From Blautia sp. (lineage in GTDB: Bacteria > Bacillota > Clostridia > Lachnospirales > Lachnospiraceae), in contig JALFGN010000058.1 in NCBI GenBank assembly GCA_022777285.1, positions 1 to 64,000 of the forward strand: 64,000 bases of DNA, in the 5' to 3' direction. The notes under the pieces were generated by a model. The model was not told where the DNA came from. It did no database searches and saw nothing but the letters and a program-made list of their open reading frames with translations. The translations under genes were made by a program, and so were the position numbers. This document shows positions 8,780-19,528 of this stretch, in pieces; within the stretch, counting starts at the first letter, position 1, and every line of letters begins with the position of its first letter.

Positions 8780-10816
8780 ATGAGCAGAGGAACAGAATTT
8801 CTAACAGCTGTGACAGAAAAATTAAAAAGAGAAATCCAGAAAATAGAACGGTGTATTTTACAAGGGGAAAAAGATGTAGATCGTATGAATGAATATTACT
8901 GGGAAAATTATACGGAAATGGACCAGTATGGATATGAAAATTTTGATAATCAGCAGGCTCTTTTCCAACAGGAAAATGTCAATGAGGAGAAGAGAAAACA
9001 GAGACATACAATGAAAAAAATGCTGGATGCTCCGTTTTTCGGGAGTATTGATTTTCTATATGAAGGGGAAGAAGAAGCGGAAAGTTTTTATATTGGAATC
9101 GGGAATTTTTCGGAAGAAACAGGAGGTGTCCCTTTGATTTATGACTGGCGGGCACCGGTATCCGGATTGTTTTATGATTATGAAAAGGGAGAAGCTTCTT
9201 ATGAAGCGCCCGGAGGTATGATGAAAGGAGAAATCCTTTCAAAATGGCAGTATAAGATTCGCCATGGAGAAATGGTATATGAATTTGAGAGTGATCTGAA
9301 AATTGATGATGATATTTTGAAACAGGAACTGGGAGAAAATGGGGATGTTCAGTTGAAAAATATTGTGCGTACCATTCAGAAAGAACAAAATGTGATTATC
9401 CGCAATACCAGCGACAGGATTCTTGCGATTCAAGGAGCAGCAGGAAGTGGGAAAACATCGGTTGCTCTTCACAGAATTGCCTATCTTCTTTATCATGATC
9501 GAGGTAAGCTGAAATCTTCTGATATTCTGGTATTGTCTCCAAACAGTGTTTTTTCGGATTATATTTCACATATTTTGCCGGAACTGGGAGAAGAAAATAT
9601 CCGGGAGATGAGTCTGGATTTGTTTGCCTATAAGGAATTGCAGGAAACAGCAGCAGATTGTGAAGATCGTTATGATTATATCGAAGAACGAATGGCAAGC
9701 TGTGACGAAGAGGCAAAAACTCGTTATCAATGGAAACAATCAGAAAAATTTGTCAGGGAAGCAGAGGGATTTTTCTTAAATCTGGAAGAGAAGTTGGTGG
9801 ATTTCAAGGATCTGGAATATAAAAAAGTAGAAATGAAGGCAGAAGAGATACTGAATCTGTTTTATTATAAATTTCCGGATATTCCTCTTTTATCAAGAAT
9901 GGAAGCAATTGCGGAATATTTTATTGATTCAGTGGAAACTCTGATCGGATACGATCTGTCGGAGGAAGAGAGAAGCTTTTTGAATCATAAATTTACCGGT
10001 ATGTATGTGACAAGAGATTTGTATGAAATTTATGGATGGTTTTTGGAGGAGCAGGGATTACCCATGCTGAAGGACTGTGCCAGAGAGGACAGAATACTGC
10101 ATTACGAGGATGTATATCCACTTCTTTACTTGAAGTGCAGATTGTTTGAGAGAAAAGAGAAGAGAATTATAAAACATCTGGTAGTGGATGAAATGCAGGA
10201 TTATACATTTTTACAGTATACGATTTTGGAAAAACTATTTGATTGTCCTATGACGATTCTTGGAGATCAGGCACAGACGATGGAAGAAAAACTGTCGGAT
10301 GTGACAGAATTTCTTCCTCGTATTTTTGGAAAACACATACGAAAAATAATTATGAATAAAAGTTATCGAAATACACTGGAGATTGCTGCTTATGCTGCAG
10401 AGCTTGGAAGTGCGCAAGAAATTGAATTCCTGGAGAGACATGGAAAAGCAGTGACGGAACAGGATGTTTCGAATATGGAAGAAGCAGCGGAGAAAATAAA
10501 AGAAAATCTTCATCTGGGAGAAAGGGAATATGAGACCGCAGCCGTGCTCACGATGACAGAAGGCGAAGCCCGTAAAATATGGGAGGTCTTAAAAGATCGG
10601 AATGTTCCGGTTTCTTATATAGACCGGGACAGCAAAGTATTCCGAAAAGGACTTACCGTAACGCCGTTTTATCTGGCAAAAGGACTGGAATTTGATCAGG
10701 TCTTTATAATTGGAGGCCAAAAAGAACATCCCATGTTTGCACAATATCGTTATATCAGTGCAACAAGAGCACTTCACGAACTTTATGTATACGATCTAAA
10801 AACTTTTGCAATTTAA
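8780..10816 (+). CDS. helD: UvrD/HelD-type ATPase (RNA polymerase recycling helicase family)
   Basis: Walker A GAAGSGKTSVALHRIAYLLY, VVDEMQDYT, C-term TPFYLAKGLEFDQVFI..YISATRALHELYVYD. Confidence 0.85.
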   Translation: MSRGTEFLTAVTEKLKREIQKIERCILQGEKDVDRMNEYYWENYTEMDQYGYENFDNQQALFQQENVNEEKRKQRHTMKKMLDAPFFGSIDFLYEGEEEAESFYIGIGNFSEETGGVPLIYDWRAPVSGLFYDYEKGEASYEAPGGMMKGEILSKWQYKIRHGEMVYEFESDLKIDDDILKQELGENGDVQLKNIVRTIQKEQNVIIRNTSDRILAIQGAAGSGKTSVALHRIAYLLYHDRGKLKSSDILVLSPNSVFSDYISHILPELGEENIREMSLDLFAYKELQETAADCEDRYDYIEERMASCDEEAKTRYQWKQSEKFVREAEGFFLNLEEKLVDFKDLEYKKVEMKAEEILNLFYYKFPDIPLLSRMEAIAEYFIDSVETLIGYDLSEEERSFLNHKFTGMYVTRDLYEIYGWFLEEQGLPMLKDCAREDRILHYEDVYPLLYLKCRLFERKEKRIIKHLVVDEMQDYTFLQYTILEKLFDCPMTILGDQAQTMEEKLSDVTEFLPRIFGKHIRKIIMNKSYRNTLEIAAYAAELGSAQEIEFLERHGKAVTEQDVSNMEEAAEKIKENLHLGEREYETAAVLTMTEGEARKIWEVLKDRNVPVSYIDRDSKVFRKGLTVTPFYLAKGLEFDQVFIIGGQKEHPMFAQYRYISATRALHELYVYDLKTFAI

Positions 10817-10973
10817 AAAAAACTGTGATATGATAACCCATGTAAGAGCAGGATTTCCTGTTTCCAGAGGTCTTATCATATCTGAATAATTTCCCAGAAG
10901 AAAACAATAAACAAAAATTAAAATTTTGAAATACCAATGATAAATCGGAATAAAAAGTTTGAGAGGTTTTTTA

Positions 10974-12380
10974 ATGAGAGAAAAATATTTGTCCCTTTCG
11001 TTGGAATCTTTAAAAGAAATTGCAAAAGCAAGAGGTCTGAAAGGAATTTCAACATTGAAAAAGAGTGAACTGGTTGAGAGAATGGTACAGGAAGATGAAA
11101 AAGAGAGACAGGAAAAAGAAAACAACAGCAATGAGCAGAATCAGGAGACAAGACAGGGAAACGGTGAAATCCGTTCTAGTAGCCAGGATACACGGCAGAA
11201 TATACGGCCGGAAAATAACCGTACAGAGCGTCCTCCTATGGAACAGTCAGAATTGGACAGCGGAATCAGTGTAAGCGGGATTTTGGAGGTACTTCCGGAT
11301 GGATATGGTTTTATCAGAAGTGATAATTATCTTCCGGGTGAAAATGATGTTTATGTGTCTCCTTCACAAATCCGCAGATTCAATCTGAAAACCGGTGATA
11401 TACTGAAGGGAAATACAAGAGTAAAAAGTCAGAATGAAAAATTCTCTGCGCTTCTCTATGTGACATTGATTAATGGGATTCGTCCAAATGAAATGAGAAG
11501 ATATAATTTTGAAGATATGACACCGATTTTCCCGAATGAGCGGCTTCATCTGGAACGTCCGGGCGGAAGTCTTGCCATGCGGATCGTGGATCTGGTAAGT
11601 CCGGTTGGAAAAGGACAGCGAGGAATGATCGTATCACCGCCGAAAGCAGGAAAAACTACTTTGCTGAAGGATGCAGCGAAGTCCATTCTTAAGAACAATC
11701 CGGAGATGCATCTGATCATACTTCTGATCGACGAACGACCGGAAGAAGTCACAGATATCAAAGAAGCGATCTTCGGACCGAATGTGGAAATTATTTATTC
11801 TACGTTTGACGAACTTCCAGATCATCATAAACGTGTGTCAGAAATGACCATTGAACGCGCAAAACGCCTGGTTGAGCATAAAAAAGATGTTACAATCTTT
11901 ATCGATAGCATTACAAGACTGGCAAGAGCCTATAACCTGACCGTTCCGCCAAGCGGACGTACGCTTTCCGGTGGTCTGGATCCGGCAGCTCTGCATATGC
12001 CGAAACGCTTTTTCGGTGCTGCAAGAAATATGCGGGAAGGCGGTAGTCTGACGATTCTTGCTACTGCACTGGTAGATACCGGAAGCAAGATGGATGATGT
12101 GGTTTATGAAGAATTTAAAGGAACCGGCAATATGGAACTGGTTCTTGACAGAAAATTACAGGAAAAAAGAGTCTTTCCTGCAATTGACATTGCGAAGTCA
12201 GGTACAAGAAGAGAAGACTTACTGCTTACCAGAGAAGAGCAGGAGGCAGTGGATATTATGCGGAAAGCATTGAATGGAATGAAAGCAGACGAGGCTCTGG
12301 AAAATATCTTAAATATGTTTGCACATACAAAAGACAATGAAGAGTTCGTTCAGACTGTGAAAAAGCAACGTTTTCTTTAA
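10974..12380 (+). CDS. rho: Transcription termination factor Rho
   Basis: [46 protein letters not shown]; start [18 protein letters not shown]. Confidence 0.96.
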   Translation: MREKYLSLSLESLKEIAKARGLKGISTLKKSELVERMVQEDEKERQEKENNSNEQNQETRQGNGEIRSSSQDTRQNIRPENNRTERPPMEQSELDSGISVSGILEVLPDGYGFIRSDNYLPGENDVYVSPSQIRRFNLKTGDILKGNTRVKSQNEKFSALLYVTLINGIRPNEMRRYNFEDMTPIFPNERLHLERPGGSLAMRIVDLVSPVGKGQRGMIVSPPKAGKTTLLKDAAKSILKNNPEMHLIILLIDERPEEVTDIKEAIFGPNVEIIYSTFDELPDHHKRVSEMTIERAKRLVEHKKDVTIFIDSITRLARAYNLTVPPSGRTLSGGLDPAALHMPKRFFGAARNMREGGSLTILATALVDTGSKMDDVVYEEFKGTGNMELVLDRKLQEKRVFPAIDIAKSGTRREDLLLTREEQEAVDIMRKALNGMKADEALENILNMFAHTKDNEEFVQTVKKQRFL

Positions 12381-12386
12381 TAGGGC

Positions 12387-12415
12387 TTGCATTTGATCGT
12401 TATATATGATATAAT
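12387..12415 (+). promoter_or_regulatory. Promoter for rpmE
   Basis: TTGCAT-N17-TATAAT. Confidence 0.65.
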
Positions 12416-12485
12416 TCAAAAGCTGTTTGAAATTAGAAAACGCAAAATAAAACATATATAATAAATAACAGAAGAGGTGAAAATC

Positions 12486-12689
12486 ATGAAAGAAGGAATC
12501 CATCCAAATTATCAGGAATGTACAGTCGTATGCAACTGCGGAAATACTTTTAAAACAGGTTCAACAAAAGCTGAACTGCACGTGGAAGTTTGTTCCAAAT
12601 GCCATCCTTTCTATACAGGACAGCAGAAAGCTGCACAGGCTCGTGGCCGTATCGATAAATTCAATAAAAAATACGGAATCAACAAATAA
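12486..12689 (+). CDS. rpmE: 50S ribosomal protein L31
   Basis: [41 protein letters not shown]; zinc-binding Cys form. Confidence 0.96.
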   Translation: MKEGIHPNYQECTVVCNCGNTFKTGSTKAELHVEVCSKCHPFYTGQQKAAQARGRIDKFNKKYGINK

Positions 12690-12774
12690 GAAAATAATAG
12701 GAGAGGTTGGAGTTTTCGGACTTCAGCCTCTTGTTTCAATTTGCAGGGATTTTTATCGTGAGGAGAAATGCAGA

Positions 12775-13782
12775 ATGAAGTCATCAAATATAGGCGGACA
12801 GGCAGTTATGGAAGGAATCATGATGCGTCATGGAGAAAAATATTCCGTAGCTGTACGAAAGCCGGATCAGGAAATCGCGGTTCAGGTAGAATCGTATCAG
12901 GGAATCCTTCCTTGTAAGAAGATTCTTTCCATTCCCATAGTACGTGGAGTATTTAATTTTATTGATTCGCTTGTTTTGGGAACAAAATGTCTGATGTATT
13001 CCGCTACTTTTTTTGAAGAAGATGAGGAAGATGCAAAAAAACGAGAAGCGCTTACGGAGGAAGAGCAAAAGAAAGAAGAAGAAAAGCAGAAAAGGCAGGA
13101 GAATCTTTTGATGACAGGCACTGTGATTTTTTCGGTTGTATTATCAGTCGGATTGTTTATGGTGTTGCCTTATCTGATCGCAAGTCTGCTGCGGACTGCA
13201 GGTGCAGGGGAGTATTTGATCACAGTTGCAGAAGCTTTTATACGTATTCTGCTCTTCCTTGGTTATCTGGTTTTGATTTCCAGAATGGAAGATATACAGC
13301 GAGTTTTTATGTATCATGGAGCAGAACATAAGTGTATCAACTGTGTGGAACATGGAAAAGCATTGACGGTGGAAAATGTAATGGAAAGTTCCAGACTCCA
13401 CAAACGATGTGGAACCAGTTTTCTGTTCTTTGTGATTATTGTCAGCATTGTTTTTTTTATTGGATTTTTTGCACTGGTTCCGGTAAAGACTCTGTGGATG
13501 CGTGTGTTAATTCGAGTATTGCTGGTTCCTGTAATTGCGGGAATTTCTTATGAGATCATCCGTCTGGCAGGAAGAAGTGAAAATCCATTGGTATGCCTTT
13601 TGTCAAAACCAGGTATGGCCATGCAGAAGATGACGACAAGAGAACCGGATGCAGATATGGCTGAAGTGGCAATTGCAGCAGTAGAAGCAGTTTTTGACTG
13701 GAAGGAATATTTACGGGAAAATTTCCCGGATGCAGAAGAACAAATCGAAAAAGCCCGGGAGAAGAGAAATGAGAACATATAG
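12775..13782 (+). CDS. DUF1385 family membrane protein
   Basis: NIGGQAVMEGIMMRHGEKYSVAVRKPD.., YHGAEHKCINCVEHG; several TM helices. Confidence 0.88.
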   Translation: MKSSNIGGQAVMEGIMMRHGEKYSVAVRKPDQEIAVQVESYQGILPCKKILSIPIVRGVFNFIDSLVLGTKCLMYSATFFEEDEEDAKKREALTEEEQKKEEEKQKRQENLLMTGTVIFSVVLSVGLFMVLPYLIASLLRTAGAGEYLITVAEAFIRILLFLGYLVLISRMEDIQRVFMYHGAEHKCINCVEHGKALTVENVMESSRLHKRCGTSFLFFVIIVSIVFFIGFFALVPVKTLWMRVLIRVLLVPVIAGISYEIIRLAGRSENPLVCLLSKPGMAMQKMTTREPDADMAEVAIAAVEAVFDWKEYLRENFPDAEEQIEKAREKRNENI

Positions 13783-14641
13783 AGAACTTCTGAATACAGG
13801 GAAAAAATATTTGGAACGGGCAGGGATTGCTGACTGGAATACGGACGCATGGCTTCTTCTGGAGCATGTGTCCGGTATGGACAGGACCAGATATTTTATG
13901 GAACAAAACCAGATCGCTTCAGAGACAGAAGAAGTGGAATATCTGGAGTTTCTGGAAAAGAGAGCAGCCCGTATACCGCTTCAGCAATTGACGCATGAGG
14001 CATGGTTTTTCGGACTGCCTTTTTATGTAGATGAAAATGTACTGATTCCTAGACAGGATACAGAGATTCTGGTAGAAGAAATTTTAAAAGAAACGGAAAA
14101 AAAAGTTTCAGGTTCTCAGGATTCCGTAAAAATTCTGGATATGTGTACAGGAAGCGGCTGTATTTTATTGAGTCTTCTGGCAAATATAAAAAAAGCAGAA
14201 GGAACAGGCGCAGATTTGTCAAAAAAAGCCCTGGAGGTTGCCCGAAAAAATGGGAATCGGCTGAAATTAAAGGCAGAATGGCGTTTTAGTGATTTATTTT
14301 CCCATATAGAAGGAAAGTATGATATAATCGTTTCGAACCCGCCATACATTGCAAGTCAGGTAATTGATACATTAATGGAAGAGGTGCGGGAACACGAACC
14401 AAGAATGGCCCTTGATGGAAAAGAGGATGGTCTTTATTTTTACAGAAAGCTGACGAAAGAAAGTGGTACGTATCTGAGACCGGGAGGCCTTCTGGCCTTT
14501 GAAATCGGTTATGATCAGGGCGAAGCAGTCAGTGAAATGATGCGGGACGCTTTGTTTGAACATGTAAAAGTAGTGAAAGATCTGGCAGGACTGGATCGTG
14601 TGGTAACAGGAAGAAAGAAGCAGGAGGACACCCATGTTTGA
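13769..14641 (+). CDS. prmC: Peptide chain release factor N5-glutamine methyltransferase
   Basis: [16 protein letters not shown] and [11 protein letters not shown]; adjacent to prfA; start reassigned to [11 protein letters not shown]. Confidence 0.93.
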   Translation: MRTYRELLNTGKKYLERAGIADWNTDAWLLLEHVSGMDRTRYFMEQNQIASETEEVEYLEFLEKRAARIPLQQLTHEAWFFGLPFYVDENVLIPRQDTEILVEEILKETEKKVSGSQDSVKILDMCTGSGCILLSLLANIKKAEGTGADLSKKALEVARKNGNRLKLKAEWRFSDLFSHIEGKYDIIVSNPPYIASQVIDTLMEEVREHEPRMALDGKEDGLYFYRKLTKESGTYLRPGGLLAFEIGYDQGEAVSEMMRDALFEHVKVVKDLAGLDRVVTGRKKQEDTHV

Positions 14642-15707
14642 TAAATTAGATGATATTTTAGTTCGTCTGGAAGAAATTTTGAATGAATTAAATGAACCTA
14701 CAGTGGCAAACGATACGGCGCGTTTCCAGAAATTGATGAAAGAACAGAGCGATCTGCAGCCGATAGCAGATGCTTACAGAGAATATAAGAATTGTAAACA
14801 GACGGTAGAAGACAGTCTTGCAATGCTGGAAGAAGAATCGGATGAAGAAATGCGGGAAATGTTGAAAGAAGAACTTTCCGATGCAAAGAAGCGCATTGAA
14901 GAACTGGAACATGAATTGAAAATACTTCTTCTGCCGAAAGATCCAAACGATGAAAAGAATGTAATTGTAGAAATCCGTGCAGGAGCCGGCGGAGATGAAG
15001 CAGCTCTTTTTGCATCAGAAATTTACCGGATGTATGTAAAATTTGCAGAGTCACAGAACTGGAAAACAGAAATGCTCAGTCTGAATGAAAACGGAATCGG
15101 CGGTTTTAAGGAAGTTACTTTTATGATTACCGGAAGAGGTGCTTATTCAAAACTGAAATATGAAAGTGGCGTACACAGAGTGCAGCGTGTACCGGAAACA
15201 GAAAGCGGTGGACGTATCCATACTTCTACCATCACTGTTGCAATTATGCCGGAAGCGGAAGAAATCGATTTCCATCTGGATATGAACGACTGCAAATTTG
15301 ACGTATTCCGTGCATCTGGAAACGGAGGTCAGTGTGTTAATACCACAGACTCTGCTGTACGTCTGACACACATTCCGACAGGAATCGTTATTTCATGCCA
15401 AGATGAGAAATCACAGCTGAAGAACAAAGATAAAGCACTGAAGATTCTTCGTTCCCGTCTTTATGAAATGGAACTGGAGAAGCGACACGATGAAGAGGCA
15501 GAAGCACGAAGAAGTCAGGTTGGAACAGGGGATCGTTCAGAAAAAATCAGAACGTACAATTTCCCTCAGGGACGTGTAACGGATCATAGAATCAAATTAA
15601 CCCTGCACCGTCTGGATTCCATTATGAATGGTGATCTGGAAGAAGTGATCGACAGCCTGATTGCGGCAGACCAGGCTGCAAAATTAAGCAATCTGCAGGA
15701 ACAGTAA
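14634..15707 (+). CDS. prfA: Peptide chain release factor 1
   Basis: GGQ motif [42 protein letters not shown]. Confidence 0.97.
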   Translation: MFDKLDDILVRLEEILNELNEPTVANDTARFQKLMKEQSDLQPIADAYREYKNCKQTVEDSLAMLEEESDEEMREMLKEELSDAKKRIEELEHELKILLLPKDPNDEKNVIVEIRAGAGGDEAALFASEIYRMYVKFAESQNWKTEMLSLNENGIGGFKEVTFMITGRGAYSKLKYESGVHRVQRVPETESGGRIHTSTITVAIMPEAEEIDFHLDMNDCKFDVFRASGNGGQCVNTTDSAVRLTHIPTGIVISCQDEKSQLKNKDKALKILRSRLYEMELEKRHDEEAEARRSQVGTGDRSEKIRTYNFPQGRVTDHRIKLTLHRLDSIMNGDLEEVIDSLIAADQAAKLSNLQEQ

Positions 15708-15737
15708 AATTTTTATGCATATAAAGGAGTAAGTATT

Positions 15738-17081
15738 ATGGGAAAATATTTTGGAACTGATGGATTTAGAGGAGAAGCAAACGTAAATCTTACTGTAGAA
15801 CATGCTTATAAAGTCGGACGTTTTCTGGGATGGTATTACGGACAGGAGCATAAGGCACAGATCGTAATCGGAAAAGATACCAGAAGAAGCAGTTATATGT
15901 TTGAGTATTCACTGGTGGCAGGTTTGACTTCATCCGGTGCAGACGTATTTCTTCTTCATGTAACGACTACACCAAGTGTTTCCTATGTGGTACGGACAGA
16001 AGGCTTCGATTGTGGAATTATGATTTCTGCCAGCCATAATCCTTTCTATGATAACGGAATTAAAATCATAAATGGAAACGGACAGAAACTGGAAGCTTCT
16101 GTAGAAGAACAGATCGAGGCTTATATTGATGGAAAAATACCGGAAATTCCTTTTGCAAAACGGGAAAATATTGGCCGTACCGTAGATTTTTCCGCAGGAA
16201 GAAATCGTTATATCGGTTATTTGATTTCCATTCCTACCCGTGCATTTAAGAATAAGAGAGTCGGTCTTGACTGTTCAAACGGAAGTGCTTCTGCGATTGC
16301 AAAAAGTGTATTCGATGCGTTGGGAGCAAAGACTTATGTAATCAATAATGAACCGGATGGAACCAATATTAATACCAATTGCGGTTCTACGCATATTGAA
16401 GTTCTGAAACAGTTTGTAAAAGAAAATCAGCTGGATGTGGGATTTGCTTATGATGGAGATGCAGACCGTTGTATTGCTGTTGACGAAAGAGGAGAAGAAG
16501 TGAATGGTGATCTGATCATGTATATCTGCGGAAAATACATGAAAGAACAGGGACAGCTGAACAATAATACGATTGTTACAACCATCATGTCAAATTTGGG
16601 ACTGTATAAAGCATGTGACAGAGAAGGCATTTCTTATGAAAAAACAGCAGTCGGAGATAAATATGTCTGTGAAAATATGATGCAGAATGGACATTCCATT
16701 GGTGGAGAACAGTCCGGACATATTATTTTTTCAAAACATGCAACGACAGGAGATGGAATTCTTACTTCACTAAAATTAATGGAAGTTATGATTGAGAAGA
16801 AACTGCCTTTGAGTGTACTTGCAGGGGAAGTGAAGATTTATCCACAGGTTCTGAAAAATGTTCGCGTATATGACAAAAAAGAAGCAAGAGAGAATCCTGA
16901 AGTTGTAAAAGCAATTGCAGAAGTGGAGAAAGAACTGGGAGAAGACGGAAGAATTCTGGTAAGAGAAAGCGGTACAGAACCGGTAGTCCGTGTTATGGTA
17001 GAAGCATCGACAGATGAAATCTGCGAAAAACAGGTAGATAAAGTGATTGCTGTTATGAAATCCCAGAATCTTGTTCAGTAA
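15738..17081 (+). CDS. glmM: Phosphoglucosamine mutase
   Basis: MGKYFGTDGFRGEANVNLT; active-site serine MISASHNPFYDNGIK. Confidence 0.97.
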   Translation: MGKYFGTDGFRGEANVNLTVEHAYKVGRFLGWYYGQEHKAQIVIGKDTRRSSYMFEYSLVAGLTSSGADVFLLHVTTTPSVSYVVRTEGFDCGIMISASHNPFYDNGIKIINGNGQKLEASVEEQIEAYIDGKIPEIPFAKRENIGRTVDFSAGRNRYIGYLISIPTRAFKNKRVGLDCSNGSASAIAKSVFDALGAKTYVINNEPDGTNINTNCGSTHIEVLKQFVKENQLDVGFAYDGDADRCIAVDERGEEVNGDLIMYICGKYMKEQGQLNNNTIVTTIMSNLGLYKACDREGISYEKTAVGDKYVCENMMQNGHSIGGEQSGHIIFSKHATTGDGILTSLKLMEVMIEKKLPLSVLAGEVKIYPQVLKNVRVYDKKEARENPEVVKAIAEVEKELGEDGRILVRESGTEPVVRVMVEASTDEICEKQVDKVIAVMKSQNLVQ

Positions 17082-17097
17082 AAGTGAGGGATTGTTT

Positions 17098-18132
17098 GTG
17101 AAGACAAGGTATATTGTTATAGGTGGCTGCATCCTTTCACTTCTTACCGGATGCGGCAGTTCAAAAACCAGTGAATATGAGCTGGGGGCACAGGCACTGA
17201 ATGAGAAAGATTACAGCAGCGCTGTGGAAAGTTTCGAACTGGCGGCAGCAGAAAATGATCATGTAGCAGAAGCTTTCCGCGGAGAAGGGATTGCCTACAG
17301 CCGTATGGGAAATTATGAGGAAGCAGAGAAAGCTTTCCAGTCTGCCCTTGCACAATCCGGAGAATCTTCAAAATCTTTGAAGGAGGATATTTTGTGTTAT
17401 CTGATCACGATTCAGTACCGGCAGGGAAAATATGAGGAAAGTCTTGCATCCTGTGAGCAGCTTTTTGAAATTACAAAAAGTAAAGAAGCGTATTTCCTCA
17501 GAGGATGTTCCAGGCTTCATCTGAATTTATATGAAGAAGCAGCGGCAGATTTTTCAGAAATGATTGCAGATTCCAAAGATTATAGTGATTATATCGATAT
17601 TTATCGCATTTATAAAGAATGTGATATGAAGGCAGATGGAGAGACTTATCTGGAGCAGGCTTTGGAAATAGAGGGCAAAGGCAAGGAAGATTGGTATAAC
17701 AGAGGAAAAATCTATTATTATCTGGAAGAATATGAGAAAGCAGAAGAAGAATTGAATGCTTCCTATGAGGCAGGAAACCAGGAAGCTGCTATTTATCTTG
17801 GAAAGGTATATGCAGAACTTGGAGATACGGAAACTGCAAAATCCATGTATAAAGAATGTCTGGATGAGAAAGGCTATGAAGCAAAAGCATATAACGGAAT
17901 TGCTTATTGCTGTATTCTGGAAGAGAATTATACAGAAGCCCTGGAAAATATCAGTCAGGGACTTGCAATCGGAGATGAAGAGGAAAAACAGGCGCTGTTG
18001 TTTAATGAAATTGTAGTTTATGAAAAAATGTCAGATTTTGTCACAGCAAAAGAAAAAATAAAAACTTATCTGGAATGGTATCCTACCGATGCAGCAGCAG
18101 TGAAAGAGAGTTATTTTCTGGAAACAAGATAA
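17098..18132 (+). CDS. Tetratricopeptide-repeat lipoprotein
   Basis: GTG start; lipobox CILSLLTGC; repeated TPR helices. Confidence 0.82.
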   Translation: MKTRYIVIGGCILSLLTGCGSSKTSEYELGAQALNEKDYSSAVESFELAAAENDHVAEAFRGEGIAYSRMGNYEEAEKAFQSALAQSGESSKSLKEDILCYLITIQYRQGKYEESLASCEQLFEITKSKEAYFLRGCSRLHLNLYEEAAADFSEMIADSKDYSDYIDIYRIYKECDMKADGETYLEQALEIEGKGKEDWYNRGKIYYYLEEYEKAEEELNASYEAGNQEAAIYLGKVYAELGDTETAKSMYKECLDEKGYEAKAYNGIAYCCILEENYTEALENISQGLAIGDEEEKQALLFNEIVVYEKMSDFVTAKEKIKTYLEWYPTDAAAVKESYFLETR

Positions 18133-18171
18133 ACACTGGTCTTTTGAAATATAGGGAAAAACAGGAGATTT

Positions 18172-19413
18172 ATGGAATTATTTGATTTAAGTGATGTAGA
18201 AGAACGTGTCCTTTTGGTAGGGGTACAGGAAAGAGACGGAGATGATACAGAAGAGTCTTTACAGGAATTGGCAGAATTGGCAAAAACGGCAGGGGCCAAA
18301 GTTGTGGGGACAGTGATCCAGAAACGGGAAGCGATTCATCCAGGTACTTATGTAGGAAAAGGAAAGATCGATGAGATTCGGACTCTTCTTGCTGCATTGG
18401 ATGCGACAGGAATTGTCTGTGATGATGAGTTATCTCCTGTGCAGATGAATAATCTTCAGCAGGAACTGGATACAAAGGTTATGGATCGTACCCTTCTGAT
18501 CCTTGATATTTTTGCAGATCATGCCACGACCAAAGAGGGAAAAATTCAGGTTGAACTTGCACAGTTGCGTTATCGGGCCGTGCGGCTGGTAGGCTTGCGC
18601 AGTTCTCTTTCCCGTCTGGGAGGTGGAATCGGAACAAGAGGTCCCGGTGAGAAAAAACTGGAGATGGACAGACGTCTGATCAAAGAACGGATCTCCCAGT
18701 TAAAGAAAGAACTGGAACAGGTGAAACGCCACAGAGAGCTTCTCAGGGAAGGACGTAAGAGAGACCGGGTCATGACGGCTGCGATTGTAGGATATACCAA
18801 TGCCGGAAAATCCACTTTGCTGAATACACTGACCGATGCAGGCGTATTATCAGAAGATAAATTATTTGCTACGTTGGATCCGACTACCCGTCTTCTGGAA
18901 TTGAATGGAGGTCAGAGACTTTATCTGACAGATACGGTAGGATTTATCCGGAAACTTCCGCATCATCTGATCGAAGCTTTTAAGAGTACATTGGAAGAGG
19001 CCAAATATGCAGATGTAATTCTTCATGTGGTCGATGCATCCAATCCGCAGATGGAAGAGCAGATGTTTGTTGTCTATGAAACGCTGCGGGAACTTGAGGT
19101 CAGGGATAAAAAAATTATTACGCTGTTTAATAAACAGGACAAACTGGAAGGCAGGGAAATTTTTCGGGATTTTAAGGCAGATTATGCGTTGAAAATATCT
19201 GCACGCACAGGAGAAGGCCTCGAAGAACTAAAAGAAATTCTGGAAAAGATTCTTGCAGAAAATCAGATTTATGTAGAACGTGTTCTGGATTATCAAGATG
19301 CAGGACTGGTGCAGCTGATAAGAAAATACGGACAGCTGATTGAAGAAAAATATACAGAAAAAGGGATTGCCATCAAGGCAAGAGTACCTCGCGATTTATA
19401 CGGAAAATTTTAA
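18172..19413 (+). CDS. hflX: GTPase HflX
   Basis: GTRGPGEKKLEMDRR, VGYTNAGKSTLLNTLT, DTVGFIRKLPHHLIEAF. Confidence 0.95.
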   Translation: MELFDLSDVEERVLLVGVQERDGDDTEESLQELAELAKTAGAKVVGTVIQKREAIHPGTYVGKGKIDEIRTLLAALDATGIVCDDELSPVQMNNLQQELDTKVMDRTLLILDIFADHATTKEGKIQVELAQLRYRAVRLVGLRSSLSRLGGGIGTRGPGEKKLEMDRRLIKERISQLKKELEQVKRHRELLREGRKRDRVMTAAIVGYTNAGKSTLLNTLTDAGVLSEDKLFATLDPTTRLLELNGGQRLYLTDTVGFIRKLPHHLIEAFKSTLEEAKYADVILHVVDASNPQMEEQMFVVYETLRELEVRDKKIITLFNKQDKLEGREIFRDFKADYALKISARTGEGLEELKEILEKILAENQIYVERVLDYQDAGLVQLIRKYGQLIEEKYTEKGIAIKARVPRDLYGKF

Positions 19414-19415
19414 AT

Positions 19416-19467
19416 AAATACCATATATAGAGAATGAAAAGAGTTGATTTTCTATATATGGTATTTT
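19416..19467 (+). terminator. Rho-independent terminator after hflX
   Basis: ATACCATATATAGA.../TCTATATATGGTAT followed by TTTTTC. Confidence 0.8.
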
Positions 19468-19528
19468 TCTGTTGACTTCCAGAAGAGCATTTGTTACAAT
19501 GAATCTTACATATAAGGAGGTTGAAAAA

